The notes beneath the pieces were generated by a model. The model was not told the DNA's origin. It ran no database searches and saw only the letters and a program-made list of their open reading frames with translations. Shown here piece after piece: positions 50,791-58,825 of a stretch of DNA of 64,000 nucleotides (the stretch's first letter is position 1; each line of letters starts with the position of its first letter). Made by a program: the position numbers and the translations under genes. Origin of the DNA: a virus; the IMG/VR virus record IMGVR_UViG_3300033141_002688, positions 1-64,000 of that record; one strand, given 5' to 3'.

Positions 50791-50865
50791 AGCATTCGTT
50801 TTTAAAAAACTCCTTTAATTTTTCAAAAATTGGTGCTGTGTATTGTGAGTTATAAGAAGATTTGG

Positions 50866-51057
50866 TTACTTTTCAAATTCCTTTCTAAACTCCTCTTGTA
50901 TTTCATAATATTTTTTATTTTCCAATTTCATTCTCAGAATAAATCCTTTAAGTTGTTCTTTAGTTATTTCTTGAGAAGTAGGGAATTGATAAGAGTCATT
51001 TCCAATATTGAATAATATATATTTCTCATCAAAATCTATTGGAATATTACGAGTCAT
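50866..51057 (-). CDS. LLR-KLE family protein (short type A)
   Basis: 63 residues: FDEKYILFNIGNDSYQFP, SQEITKEQLKGFILRMKLEN and KKYYE. The shortest type A member, keeping just one or two strands plus the motif helix. The stop is followed by a stretch without genes up to the initiator start. Confidence 0.58.
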   Translation of the reverse strand: MTRNIPIDFDEKYILFNIGNDSYQFPTSQEITKEQLKGFILRMKLENKKYYEIQEEFRKEFEK

Positions 51058-51230
51058 TATCTTTTAAAGTGTGACCTTAATAAATCCATTGTTTCTTTTA
51101 AATAGTTTACTACATCTTCTTTAGGTTTCTTTTCATCATCATAATAGATTTTAATTTCAAATGAATATTCTCCTTTAGTATTTCTAATTACCTTTACTGA
51201 ACTTTGTTTTTCAAATTGCTTTTCTTCCAT
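51057..51230 (-). CDS. Small beta protein, unknown
   Basis: 57 residues from ATG 51230 with GGAGG upstream; the 51254 start lacks a site. SSVKVIRNTKGEYSFEIKI gives two strands, followed by a helix. Resembles short phage proteins of unknown function. Confidence 0.58.
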   Translation of the reverse strand: MEEKQFEKQSSVKVIRNTKGEYSFEIKIYYDDEKKPKEDVVNYLKETMDLLRSHFKR

Positions 51231-51231
51231 T

Positions 51232-51540
51232 TTAACCTCCTTGCTTTCTAGCATAAACTTTTCTATCTATAGATCTGTCTATGGATAATTTGGTGGAATA
51301 CCCTAATAAATTTAATAACTTCTTTCTATTTAGTTTTGGTAAGTAAGATTTATAATATTTATATAGTATCTTGATTTCTTCAGGGAAAAGAAATCCCATG
51401 GGCTTTTCTGGATATTTAAGCGTACGTTCTATGAAATCTATATTTATTGAGGGATTCTTTTGACGTTCTAATCCTTCAAGTTTCATCCTCAATAGTATAA
51501 CATCTTTATATTTTCTTAAATCTTCGATTACGTAATTCAT
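51232..51540 (-). CDS. LLR-KLE family protein (type B)
   Basis: 102 residues: MNYVIEDLRKYKDVILLRMK front, YYKSYLPKLNRKKLLNLLGY end region, basic tail. Closest in layout to 41054. Overlaps the upstream gene by 35 nt. Confidence 0.63.
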   Translation of the reverse strand: MNYVIEDLRKYKDVILLRMKLEGLERQKNPSINIDFIERTLKYPEKPMGFLFPEEIKILYKYYKSYLPKLNRKKLLNLLGYSTKLSIDRSIDRKVYARKQGG

Positions 51541-52003
51541 TCAGATTTGTATATTTGGGACTTAATCTAGATCTATCCATATACCTATGTCTTAAGTAAT
51601 TCTCTCTTAACTTTGATTCTGTTTTATATCTTTCTCTTTTAGGATATAGAATCTCTTCAGGCAATCCTAAAGATTTATTCTCTAATTTAGACCTTAATAA
51701 ATATCCTTGTAATTCTTTTCCTAGTTTACTATTTTTCTTTATTTTTCTATACTTAAAGGCTTTTTCTGAATCTGTAGCAATACTCATAGCGTTGAATGTT
51801 TCCAACTGTCTTAGAAAGAATCTCATACAATTGATACAGATGTTTTCATATCGTGGTTTCTTAAATTCGGTTCCTTGATTACCTACAAAGTATATAAAAC
51901 CTCTCCAACCATTTAGCATTGACAGATGGTATTCGTGTGGAAAAATTTTATTACCACAATAGTGACATTTTCTAGTTCGTTTTGCTTTACATAGACTAAG
52001 CAT
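51506..52003 (-). CDS. Zinc-finger protein with internal LR-KLE motif
   Basis: 165 residues. Front: CKAKRTRKCHYCGNKIFPHE, then CINCMRFFLRQ, giving CxxC...CxxC. Middle: GKELQGYLLRSKLENKSLG. End very basic. It combines a zinc ribbon with the recurring motif. Possible nucleic-acid binder. Confidence 0.62.
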   Translation of the reverse strand: MLSLCKAKRTRKCHYCGNKIFPHEYHLSMLNGWRGFIYFVGNQGTEFKKPRYENICINCMRFFLRQLETFNAMSIATDSEKAFKYRKIKKNSKLGKELQGYLLRSKLENKSLGLPEEILYPKRERYKTESKLRENYLRHRYMDRSRLSPKYTNLNELRNRRFKKI

Positions 52004-52205
52004 AGACTCTTACCTTTCCTTCCAATTTCTTTCTTAAAATTATACCATCTAGTTTCTTTTTGATTCTACCAAATTTAGGGATTCTTTCTATCACATGATG
52101 CATTGTTTCATTACTAGTATTGACTTGCCAAACTATATAATTAATAGTAGGATCAATAAATACTCTACTTGAATCTTCAATCTGTCTTAAATCATTATCA
52201 TTCAT
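51996..52205 (-). CDS. LLR-KLE family protein (type A)
   Basis: 69 residues: INYIVWQVNTSNETMHHVIE strands, then GRIKKKLDGIILRKKLEGK at the end. Overlaps the helicase stop by 4 nt. Confidence 0.6.
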   Translation of the reverse strand: MNDNDLRQIEDSSRVFIDPTINYIVWQVNTSNETMHHVIERIPKFGRIKKKLDGIILRKKLEGKVRVYA

Positions 52206-53629
52206 TTTAAGAATCTATTAGCTCCATACTTTAAAATCATATCTGCAACTTTTTTATTACCTTCCAAGGTTTTCAATATCTTCTCATCAATTGTATTTTT
52301 CATTATTAAGTCAATATATACACAATGACTTTTTTGTCCTATCCTATGGATTCTACCAGTAGCTTGTTGCCTGACATCCAATGACCAGGTATTTTCATAG
52401 AATATCATATATTGATTTTTACTGATAGAATTTTCTTTGAATAATTCTATTCCTAATCCACCACTTTCAATTTGTCCTATAAATACTTTAATTTCTTTAC
52501 TTTTCTGAAATGTCTTCCATTTAATATATTTATTTTTATCTTGACCTGACATAGTAATACATTTGATTCCCTCATTTTTTAATCGTTTTTTGATCATATC
52601 AATTGAGTGAAGGAATCTGCACCATACTATTACTGATTCTTCTGCATCTAGTACTATTTGGATCTGCTCAATTAAGGCATCAAGTTTAGGCTTAAGTTCT
52701 AGTTCCTGAATAGCTCCACTTACTTCATCTCTTATAAATCCACTTGTAACCTGCTGTAATCTTAATAATTTGGTTAATATATTATTAACTCTAAATTGAG
52801 CAGATCCTTCAAGTGTTCTGATTTCTCCTAAAACCTCACTTTGAATTTTCTTATAGATTTTTTCTAGTTCGTAAGGCATCTGGAGTTCATATTTATTAAA
52901 TATCTGTTTAGGTAAATCAATACATTCCTTTTTTGATTTCATTACACAACATGAGAAGATGGCTTCATTTAGAGCTTTTGAATATTGTGGTTTAAATATC
53001 CATTTAGGCCACCTTCTTCCTCTACCCACTAAAACCTTTCTGAAGAATAAATTGCGGTATTTATAAAAATTTCTACCTAAAGTTTTACCACCATCCAGAA
53101 TTCTGAGTTGTGACCATACATCTAAAGGTCTATTTGCTATTGGAGTAGCAGTTAATAGTAATCTGTATGGAGTAATATCTGCAAGTTTAATAGCTGCTCT
53201 TGTTCTTTTTGCTCCAATATTTTTAATATATCTTGCAGATTCATCAAAGATTATCCCATCTGCTTTTAGTTTAAGTATCTCTTCAAAAAATAGATGTAAA
53301 GCTTCATAATTAATAATAAAAAACTGGTAATTACTCTTCTGCCTGAATTTTTGTAATCTTGATTCTCTTAAGCCATGTAGAACTATTGAAGAATATTCAG
53401 AATGTAGTTTAACTTCTTTATCCCAGTTATAGAGGATGGATGTAGGACATACTATAAGAACACGGTTTACTTGTCCCTGCTGAATTCTATACCTCATTAT
53501 ATCTATTGAACATTTTGTCTTACCTAATCCAAGATCAAGTAATAATCCTAGTGAGTTGTTCTCTATCCCTTTCTTCCATACTTCATATTGAAAACTATAT
53601 GGTTCAGTAATAAATTTAAAATCTGTCAT
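52202..53629 (-). CDS. SNF2-type helicase/ATPase
   Basis: 475 residues. Motif I LDLGLGKTKCS (~35), II IIFDESARYI (DESA, ~127), III LLLTATPIANRP, V FIGQIESGGLGIELF and VI QQATGRIHRIGQKS. This two-domain SWI2/SNF2 form is common in phage replication regions. ATG 53629 is only about 8 nt past a consensus -10 box with no ribosome site between, so the mRNA may be leaderless. Confidence 0.88.
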   Translation of the reverse strand: MTDFKFITEPYSFQYEVWKKGIENNSLGLLLDLGLGKTKCSIDIMRYRIQQGQVNRVLIVCPTSILYNWDKEVKLHSEYSSIVLHGLRESRLQKFRQKSNYQFFIINYEALHLFFEEILKLKADGIIFDESARYIKNIGAKRTRAAIKLADITPYRLLLTATPIANRPLDVWSQLRILDGGKTLGRNFYKYRNLFFRKVLVGRGRRWPKWIFKPQYSKALNEAIFSCCVMKSKKECIDLPKQIFNKYELQMPYELEKIYKKIQSEVLGEIRTLEGSAQFRVNNILTKLLRLQQVTSGFIRDEVSGAIQELELKPKLDALIEQIQIVLDAEESVIVWCRFLHSIDMIKKRLKNEGIKCITMSGQDKNKYIKWKTFQKSKEIKVFIGQIESGGLGIELFKENSISKNQYMIFYENTWSLDVRQQATGRIHRIGQKSHCVYIDLIMKNTIDEKILKTLEGNKKVADMILKYGANRFLK

Positions 53630-53637
53630 TCTGTTTC

Positions 53638-53665
53638 ATTATAATCATTATTTTTGATTTGTCAA
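53638..53665 (-). promoter_or_regulatory. Consensus sigma70 promoter for the SNF2 helicase block
   Basis: TTGACA (53660-53665), 16-bp spacer, TATAAT (53638-53643) on the minus strand. Perfect hexamers in an intergenic gap. Predicted start is within 2-3 nt of ATG 53629. Confidence 0.72.
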
Positions 53666-53673
53666 TAACAAAT

Positions 53674-53713
53674 TGAGCTACCTGAGTTTGGGCCGCTAAA
53701 CTCAGGTAGCTCA
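53674..53713 (-). terminator. 16-bp perfect hairpin
   Basis: GAGCTACCTGAGTTT pairs perfectly with AAACTCAGGTAGCTC around an 8-nt loop (GGGCCGCT on the plus strand), with one more T-A pair outside. On the minus strand only a weak AATTTGTT follows. It stands between two promoters and probably ends the short transcript from the upstream one. A role as RNA-stability or regulatory hairpin is equally possible. Confidence 0.5.
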
Positions 53714-53750
53714 GTTAGATGGTGATGACTCCCTTGCAAAGGAAAAGTTA
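53674..53750 (-). ncRNA. Possible short RNA between two promoters
   Basis: The promoter at 53756-53783 would start an RNA near 53749 that ends at the strong hairpin, about 75-85 nt, with no ORF. The segment contains a CCTTTGCAAGG mini-hairpin. Its opposite strand resembles a tRNA front half (TAGCTCAGTTAGATGG and an anticodon-like CTTGCAAAGG), so the RNA would be antisense to a tRNA-like sequence. Confidence 0.35.
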
Positions 53751-53755
53751 TTAAT

Positions 53756-53783
53756 AATATAATCATCGTAGTTTATTTGTCAA
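53756..53783 (-). promoter_or_regulatory. Sigma70-type promoter
   Basis: TTGACA (53778-53783), 16-bp spacer ending GAT, TATATT (53756-53761) on the minus strand. It overlaps the stop of the upstream gene. Near-identical in pattern to the promoters at 41687 and 53638. Confidence 0.6.
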
Positions 53784-54412
53784 GAGTTGCATACTATTTT
53801 AAATCCTCTTTCTGTTTTCAATAGATAAAAGTGAAAATATGTTGATATTTTTGAATATTTGCTAATAGTCTGAGAATCTGCCTGGAATTTTTGTTTAATA
53901 AATCTTTGAAGATAACGAGAATATTCAGTATGAGTAAGTGGCCATAGACGTTTTGAATTATCTATAAGTCTATTATTTCCTCTTTTCTTTCTTATACTAT
54001 TGTACTCTTTAAATATTCGTGCTAACATTGTTTTACTCAGTCTTGGTAAATGAGTCTTATAACTTTTTATTACTATATCAGGAATTGCTGAATAATCCCA
54101 ATAGGTATATTTTGTTGGATCTTGAAGAAAGTTAATAATCACTTCATTCTCTTTTAATTTTGGAGATAACTGATAGTTTAGGAGTGCAACTTTTCTATAC
54201 TTCATTATATCAGTCATTGTATAATCTTTTCTCTTTTTCTTTGGTACGTAAGCTGACATCTTCTGATAGCAGTTTGAGCATTTTATAAACTTCTTTGGAG
54301 GATTCCATCGGCATAATTTATAGTAAGCTTCTCCCTTCTCAATTCTCTCTTTACATACATCGCAATAAATTTCTTCTGATCCTCCCCAATTAATTCTATA
54401 ACTATACCCCAT
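53780..54412 (-). CDS. Zinc-ribbon protein with diverged LLR-KLE type B region
   Basis: 210 residues from ATG 54412, placed by an AAGGAG site. Front: CDVCKERIEKGEAYYKLC, KCSNC (zinc). Middle: YTMTDIMKYRKVALLNYQL, then YKTHLPRLSKTMLARIF, a diverged copy of the type B module where LLRxKLE became LLNYQLS. Tail basic and aromatic. Function unknown. Confidence 0.62.
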   Translation of the reverse strand: MGYSYRINWGGSEEIYCDVCKERIEKGEAYYKLCRWNPPKKFIKCSNCYQKMSAYVPKKKRKDYTMTDIMKYRKVALLNYQLSPKLKENEVIINFLQDPTKYTYWDYSAIPDIVIKSYKTHLPRLSKTMLARIFKEYNSIRKKRGNNRLIDNSKRLWPLTHTEYSRYLQRFIKQKFQADSQTISKYSKISTYFHFYLLKTERGFKIVCNS

Positions 54413-54423
54413 CTTATTTCTCC

Positions 54424-55566
54424 TTAATATATTTTGATTACTTCTCCAAATGGAGTTTTCCAATTGGTTTCGTCATTGGAAGTAGTAGATCCCAAAATCC
54501 ACAATACTGGATAATCAGGAATTTCTCTTGGGAATGAATCACAATAACCATCAGTATAATAAATAACACATAGTGGTTCGATTCCCTGTTCTTGTAGCCA
54601 TTCAAACCCAGGTTTATAATCAGTTCCACCACCACCTTTAGGATGAAGGTTTAAAGGTACGTCATTTTGAGTAATAACTTCGTGGCCTGCAACATGAGAA
54701 TCTACATAAATTATTAGTAACTCAAGCTTTGGAAACATTGATAAAATTCCCATTATTTCGGATGCACACTCAGTAATTTCTTTTTTTCCTTGACTCCCTG
54801 AAGTATCCGCAAGGAAAACTATTTTTCCAACTTCTTGAGAATATAAACTAGGTAAATAGAAACCCTGCTGAATCCATTTTTTATTCGGGAGTTTCCAACT
54901 ATAATCATCTTTGACAGTAGTGGTTATAAATCTGGCTAAAATTTCTCTCCAAGGTAATCTAGCTCTCCTCAGTCTATCCATCAGTCTTTCTACTTCTGCT
55001 GGTACACTTCCTTGCATCTTAGATGCTGCATAAGCTTGAGATACCATCATGTCAACTTGTTGAGATGCCTTTTTTAAATCTCCATTTCCCTTTTTTGGAT
55101 ATGGTTTTACCATACCATGCTGATTCATTTTTTCACTTGCTACAAGAATTTGTTTGATATTGTTACGTTGTAGGAGTAATTCATAGATTTCTTCTGCTGT
55201 TTTTCCTTCTACTTCTGATAATCTTATATTAAAAGATTTAACTATTTTTTCAAGGTTTGGATTGTTCAGTAAACCTGCCTTATGAAGAACAGGGTCTATT
55301 GTTAAATCTGCTGCTATATTCCATATTTCTAAAGCGAATTCATGTTTGTTAGAACATAATTCGGCAAATCTTATATGATGTTTAGCTATAATGTGCCAGG
55401 CTTCATGGATAAGAACTCCTCTTATTTCCTCTACTGTTTTTCCTTCTATCCATCTTGGGTCAATTAATATAGATAATCCGTCTGTAGCCATTGTTGGAAT
55501 TTCTTTTTCTACTTCTTTTCCATTCTCTATTGTTAATACCTTAAAATCTGTCTTTTCAATTTTCAT
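54424..55566 (-). CDS. VWA-like metallopeptidase-type protein (DUF2201-like), MoxR partner
   Basis: 380 residues. Zinc-type motif HEAWHIIAKHH (~52), then a VWA/MIDAS-like domain with FLADTSGSQGKKE (~247) and GGGGTDYKP (~313). Coding continues upstream of ATG 55566 without a stop (DKIQKAKSSLILDSVLSFYA), as relatives have. No ATG, GTG or TTG is available there; ATT 55641 sits nine bases after AAGGA. It pairs with the AAA protein at 55966 as in other MoxR-VWA systems. Confidence 0.82.
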   Translation of the reverse strand: MKIEKTDFKVLTIENGKEVEKEIPTMATDGLSILIDPRWIEGKTVEEIRGVLIHEAWHIIAKHHIRFAELCSNKHEFALEIWNIAADLTIDPVLHKAGLLNNPNLEKIVKSFNIRLSEVEGKTAEEIYELLLQRNNIKQILVASEKMNQHGMVKPYPKKGNGDLKKASQQVDMMVSQAYAASKMQGSVPAEVERLMDRLRRARLPWREILARFITTTVKDDYSWKLPNKKWIQQGFYLPSLYSQEVGKIVFLADTSGSQGKKEITECASEIMGILSMFPKLELLIIYVDSHVAGHEVITQNDVPLNLHPKGGGGTDYKPGFEWLQEQGIEPLCVIYYTDGYCDSFPREIPDYPVLWILGSTTSNDETNWKTPFGEVIKIY

Positions 55567-55646
55567 ATCAAGTCTATAGAGAATTGTTGCATAAAAGGAA
55601 AGAACAGAATCTAAGATTAAAGAAGATTTAGCTTTTTGAATTTTAT

Positions 55647-55985
55647 CTAAATCCTTATTTCTCTAAAGTATACGATGTGATGATTATCAAATAATCTAAT
55701 AGTTTTAGTGGAAAATCCCAATGATTTCAATAGCTTAGTCTTAGTTAATTTAGGTAAATGTGGTTTATAACACTTCAATAGAAAGTCTACTTCCCAAGTA
55801 TAAAGATAACTAATATCACAACTTTCAGGTTCCCATATAATATCCTTAATCATTTCACTAGGGAGTCTTAGTTTACCACCATATTCATGGTATCCTTTGA
55901 AATTTTCAAGTTTGAGTCTCAAAAGTATAGCTTCTCTACATCTTTTTAAATCTTTTATAGTATATCTAATTATATTTCGGTGCAT
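55647..55985 (-). CDS. LLR-KLE family protein (type B)
   Basis: 112 residues: YTIKDLKRCREAILLRLKLE front, CYKPHLPKLTKTKLLKSLGF end. Lies between the two MoxR/VWA genes, which makes it a candidate third component there. Confidence 0.63.
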   Translation of the reverse strand: MHRNIIRYTIKDLKRCREAILLRLKLENFKGYHEYGGKLRLPSEMIKDIIWEPESCDISYLYTWEVDFLLKCYKPHLPKLTKTKLLKSLGFSTKTIRLFDNHHIVYFREIRI

Positions 55986-57063
55986 ACTTTTCAGCCCATT
56001 TGTGATATGCGGAGTGTCCAGCTAGTTCAGGATGCCTAGCAAGAGTATCTTTAAAAAATGCTAATACATATTCGGCATGAGCAATACCATTTTCAAAATT
56101 TTTATGGTTATACCACCTTTCAAAATATTTAATAATATTACTTAAGTTTTTCTTACTAGCATAATTAGCTAAGGCTGCACAAATAGCCCATTCTACTGTG
56201 GGATCTTGTGGTATGATTCCCTTTTCTGGATTTTCAATAATTTTTTTGACATCAGGAAGTTCTTTATAAATCTTGTAAAATCCCAATACTTCGCCAGCAA
56301 AACCCTGTCCTGCTATTCCTGTAAAAACATCAAACCACAAATGTTCAGGCCATTTTTCGTTTACTACTTCTCCACAAGCTGCAATTGTTCTAGGACATGG
56401 ACTACCAATAATATCGTTTGTTGGTTCCCAATCAGTTAGAAAATTAGGTCTATATCTTATTGCTCCTATCAACCAAGCTGGTAAACCTTTTCTATGTGCC
56501 CATTTACACCATCCTTCAACGTCTACCTCAAGATGATATATTCCACCTAGCATTCTAGATTTAATAGGTTCTAATATTCCTGTAACTGCTGCCTTATCTT
56601 GTCTTCTGTTAGTGTTTATTCCAAAGACTACATTAGGGCCAATAGGTTTATTGTCAAGCTTTCTTTCTAGAGTTAATTGCATAGCTGCTGCTTGAGTAGA
56701 TGGTGCTGACTGTCCAAAATCTTCGAGTCTAACATAAAGAATGTCTTTAGAGTGAATTAAGTCTCTTAAGAATCCTATTGGCAAAAATTCAGCCACCTTA
56801 GTAGTCTTTCCATCTTCCGTGATATTGTCAACTACCCAAGGCAAACCAGAATAATTAGATGGATCATGGACTACCGGATGTGCAACGATGGATTTTATTT
56901 TCATTTCTTCTACTATTTGCTGATCCAGTTCCGATTTTCCAATTCCAGGTCTACCTACCTTCATATGTGGTCTTCGTGTTTCAATACATTTTCTAATAAT
57001 TTCCAACATAGTATCATGGTTTACAGTTACGATGTTGCTTATTCTCTCACTTTTTTTACTCAT
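55966..57063 (-). CDS. MoxR-type AAA+ ATPase
   Basis: 365 residues. Walker A GRPGIGKSELDQQ (~44), Walker B-like LYVRLEDFGQSAP (~112), sensor block VVFGINTNRRQDKAAV (~145). MoxR ATPases act as chaperones with a VWA partner; the partner gene follows. Own AAAGGAG ribosome site. Confidence 0.85.
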   Translation of the reverse strand: MSKKSERISNIVTVNHDTMLEIIRKCIETRRPHMKVGRPGIGKSELDQQIVEEMKIKSIVAHPVVHDPSNYSGLPWVVDNITEDGKTTKVAEFLPIGFLRDLIHSKDILYVRLEDFGQSAPSTQAAAMQLTLERKLDNKPIGPNVVFGINTNRRQDKAAVTGILEPIKSRMLGGIYHLEVDVEGWCKWAHRKGLPAWLIGAIRYRPNFLTDWEPTNDIIGSPCPRTIAACGEVVNEKWPEHLWFDVFTGIAGQGFAGEVLGFYKIYKELPDVKKIIENPEKGIIPQDPTVEWAICAALANYASKKNLSNIIKYFERWYNHKNFENGIAHAEYVLAFFKDTLARHPELAGHSAYHKWAEKYAPKYN

Positions 57064-57078
57064 TTCAAATCTCCTTTC

Positions 57079-57186
57079 TTATTTTAATAATAATGTTGGT
57101 TTATAGGTTAAGAGTTTAATTGATTTAGGTTTAAAGAGTAAATTAAATTTTAACCAATAATACTTGTAGATTATTAAACTTTTCAT
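57079..57186 (-). CDS. 35-residue peptide with strong ribosome site
   Basis: AAAGGAGG precedes ATG 57186. Product MKSLIIYKYYWLKFNLLFKP then SIKLLTYKPTLLLK: basic, aromatic and amphipathic. The strong site and filled gap argue for expression; nothing shows the role. Confidence 0.45.
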   Translation of the reverse strand: MKSLIIYKYYWLKFNLLFKPKSIKLLTYKPTLLLK

Positions 57187-57196
57187 ATTACCTCCT

Positions 57197-57436
57197 TTAA
57201 TCACCAGAACAGTTTAGTAGTTTAAGTAATTCCTTTTTAGTTAAATGAGTTAAGTATGGTTTGTAATAGTTGAATAGTAAATTCAGTTCATCCTTATATA
57301 GAGATCTCCAAAGGTCATGTGCTTCTGATGGATATTTAATAATTAATTTTATTACTTTACTATTATTATTTTCTAATTTCATTTTTAGCAATATAATATC
57401 TTTATACTTTTCTAAATCTTTAATAGTGTAATTCAT
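57197..57436 (-). CDS. LLR-KLE family protein (type B)
   Basis: 79 residues: MNYTIKDLEKYKDIILLKMK then LENNN; end YYKPYLTHLTKKELLKLLNC. The shortest B member; confirms that the two ends are the conserved parts. Confidence 0.63.
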   Translation of the reverse strand: MNYTIKDLEKYKDIILLKMKLENNNSKVIKLIIKYPSEAHDLWRSLYKDELNLLFNYYKPYLTHLTKKELLKLLNCSGD

Positions 57437-58005
57437 TCCATTTTTGCTCCTTTTGGAATAGGTTTATCACCATAATTCTTAATTTTAATCCAATCAATAG
57501 ATGATCCATCCCAATATTTTGAGTTTGAGTTCCTGATAACCAATCCTTCCCATCCTTCACTGAAGATTCTATTTTTCAATATTAAAAGATCTCTTTCATT
57601 TTCAATTATCCAATTAGGAACTACTGACAGGTATTTAGTTTGTGGATCAATCTGGTTGAGTATTTCAAATATTTTGAAGGGAGATTCATTACTGTAATCT
57701 TTATTTTCTAATAATATAATATTCCATAGTCTCAATTTCAAGTTATCAGAGCATTTATTTCTCAATAATCCATAAAAATCTTTGTAGGTTCTACCATCTT
57801 TATAAATCAGTTCACCTAGATAAATGCCATCTGGTAATCTTCGCCTAGCAATTTCAGTAATAGGGCATTCAATTCTTATTCTACCATATTTTGGTTTGTT
57901 TATTAGTAAGGCTTTGGTGTTTTTCACGATTAGATATTCCATTTCACCGTTGTATCTGAACTTTAATACAGGCATTTTGAAAGATTTATCCATTTTGTAT
58001 TTCAT
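57433..58005 (-). CDS. ATP-dependent DNA-ligase-like adenylation domain, motif I altered
   Basis: 190 residues. Motif IV EGLVIRNSNSKYW and motif V WIKIKNY are clear, and LPDGIYLGELIYKDG fits motif III. Motif I should be K-x-(D/N)-G but reads F-R-Y-N-G-E, so the nucleophilic lysine is arginine (one base change, AAA to AGA). No OB domain follows. Probably inactive, a different nucleotide-binding use, or a sequence error. Confidence 0.68.
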   Translation of the reverse strand: MKYKMDKSFKMPVLKFRYNGEMEYLIVKNTKALLINKPKYGRIRIECPITEIARRRLPDGIYLGELIYKDGRTYKDFYGLLRNKCSDNLKLRLWNIILLENKDYSNESPFKIFEILNQIDPQTKYLSVVPNWIIENERDLLILKNRIFSEGWEGLVIRNSNSKYWDGSSIDWIKIKNYGDKPIPKGAKME

Positions 58006-58289
58006 TTTATCTCCTTCGCTCTTTTTGATTTTAGGTCTTTTTCTATTATACTGTTTGCACGACCTTTATTTGACCAATTAAAAGATTCAATTGTAGGTTT
58101 CTTATTTTCAAGCTTCATTCTAAATAGCCATCCTTTAATATATCTTTTTTCTTCTCTGGTTAAATTCCTAATAATATAGAAATTTTCTTTATGGTCTATA
58201 CATATATTATACATCTTATGGTTTGAATAATCAATAATTATACTAGAATCAGGGAGATCTAGTAATTCTTTAAGTTTGTTTATTCTCAT
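58002..58289 (-). CDS. LLR-KLE family protein (type A)
   Basis: 95 residues: SSIIIDYSNHKMYNICIDH, FYIIRNLTREEKRYIKG, then WLFRMKLENK. Very close in plan to the five tandem copies at 44,209-45,709. Confidence 0.62.
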   Translation of the reverse strand: MRINKLKELLDLPDSSIIIDYSNHKMYNICIDHKENFYIIRNLTREEKRYIKGWLFRMKLENKKPTIESFNWSNKGRANSIIEKDLKSKRAKEIK

Positions 58290-58479
58290 ATGTTAAATTT
58301 TTCCCTTCCAATTGCTTTCTCAAAATGAAAATTTTGATAATTTTTTTGTAGTCAAAACTTAAATTAATTATTATTGGGATGCTGTATTCCTTATTATAGC
58401 ATTTTATCTCTATAAAATCATTGTTAAATACTATCTGCAGTTTATCATATTTCTCTAAAACATTTATTATTTTTCTCAT
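58270..58479 (-). CDS. LLR-KLE family protein (type A, short)
   Basis: 69 residues: KLQIVFNNDFIEIKCYNKEY, DYKKIIKIFILRKQLEGK at the end. Overlaps the previous member by 20 nt. Confidence 0.58.
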   Translation of the reverse strand: MRKIINVLEKYDKLQIVFNNDFIEIKCYNKEYSIPIIINLSFDYKKIIKIFILRKQLEGKNLTYENKQT

Positions 58480-58811
58480 AAGTATTCTTCAAACTGTTTC
58501 ATTAAATTTTTAGGTGGTTTTTCGTGTTTGGCATCCCAATTAAGTATAGGAGCAATAGCTTTTCTCTTACCTTTAATACCAAACCCTACATACTGGCTCC
58601 AGGCTTCTTCTGCTCTTTCTTGAGCATCAGGATAACGTTTCCAATAGTAACCGTAAATCAATGGTCTAATTTTAGATTCTTGTGCTGCCAATATTTCATC
58701 TCTTGAGTAACCTTCTTTTCTCCAATCTTCTTCATTCTCTTTTAGTTGTGTTAACATTTCTTCTGTTGACATATTAGCCTTCAATCTTATTGCTCTACCT
58801 TTCAAAGACAT
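58476..58811 (-). CDS. Unknown helical protein
   Basis: 111 residues with MSTEEMLTQLKENEEDWRKE and YGYYWKRYPDAQERAEEAWS. The order ATGA overlap then good AAAGGAG suggests steady expression. No family recognised. Confidence 0.55.
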   Translation of the reverse strand: MSLKGRAIRLKANMSTEEMLTQLKENEEDWRKEGYSRDEILAAQESKIRPLIYGYYWKRYPDAQERAEEAWSQYVGFGIKGKRKAIAPILNWDAKHEKPPKNLMKQFEEYL

Positions 58812-58825
58812 ATTAAATCTCCTTT

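Noticed and set aside
53700-53760. Functional tRNA on the plus strand
   Set aside because: D-stem does not pair, and no T-arm or acceptor end is present; at most a relic.
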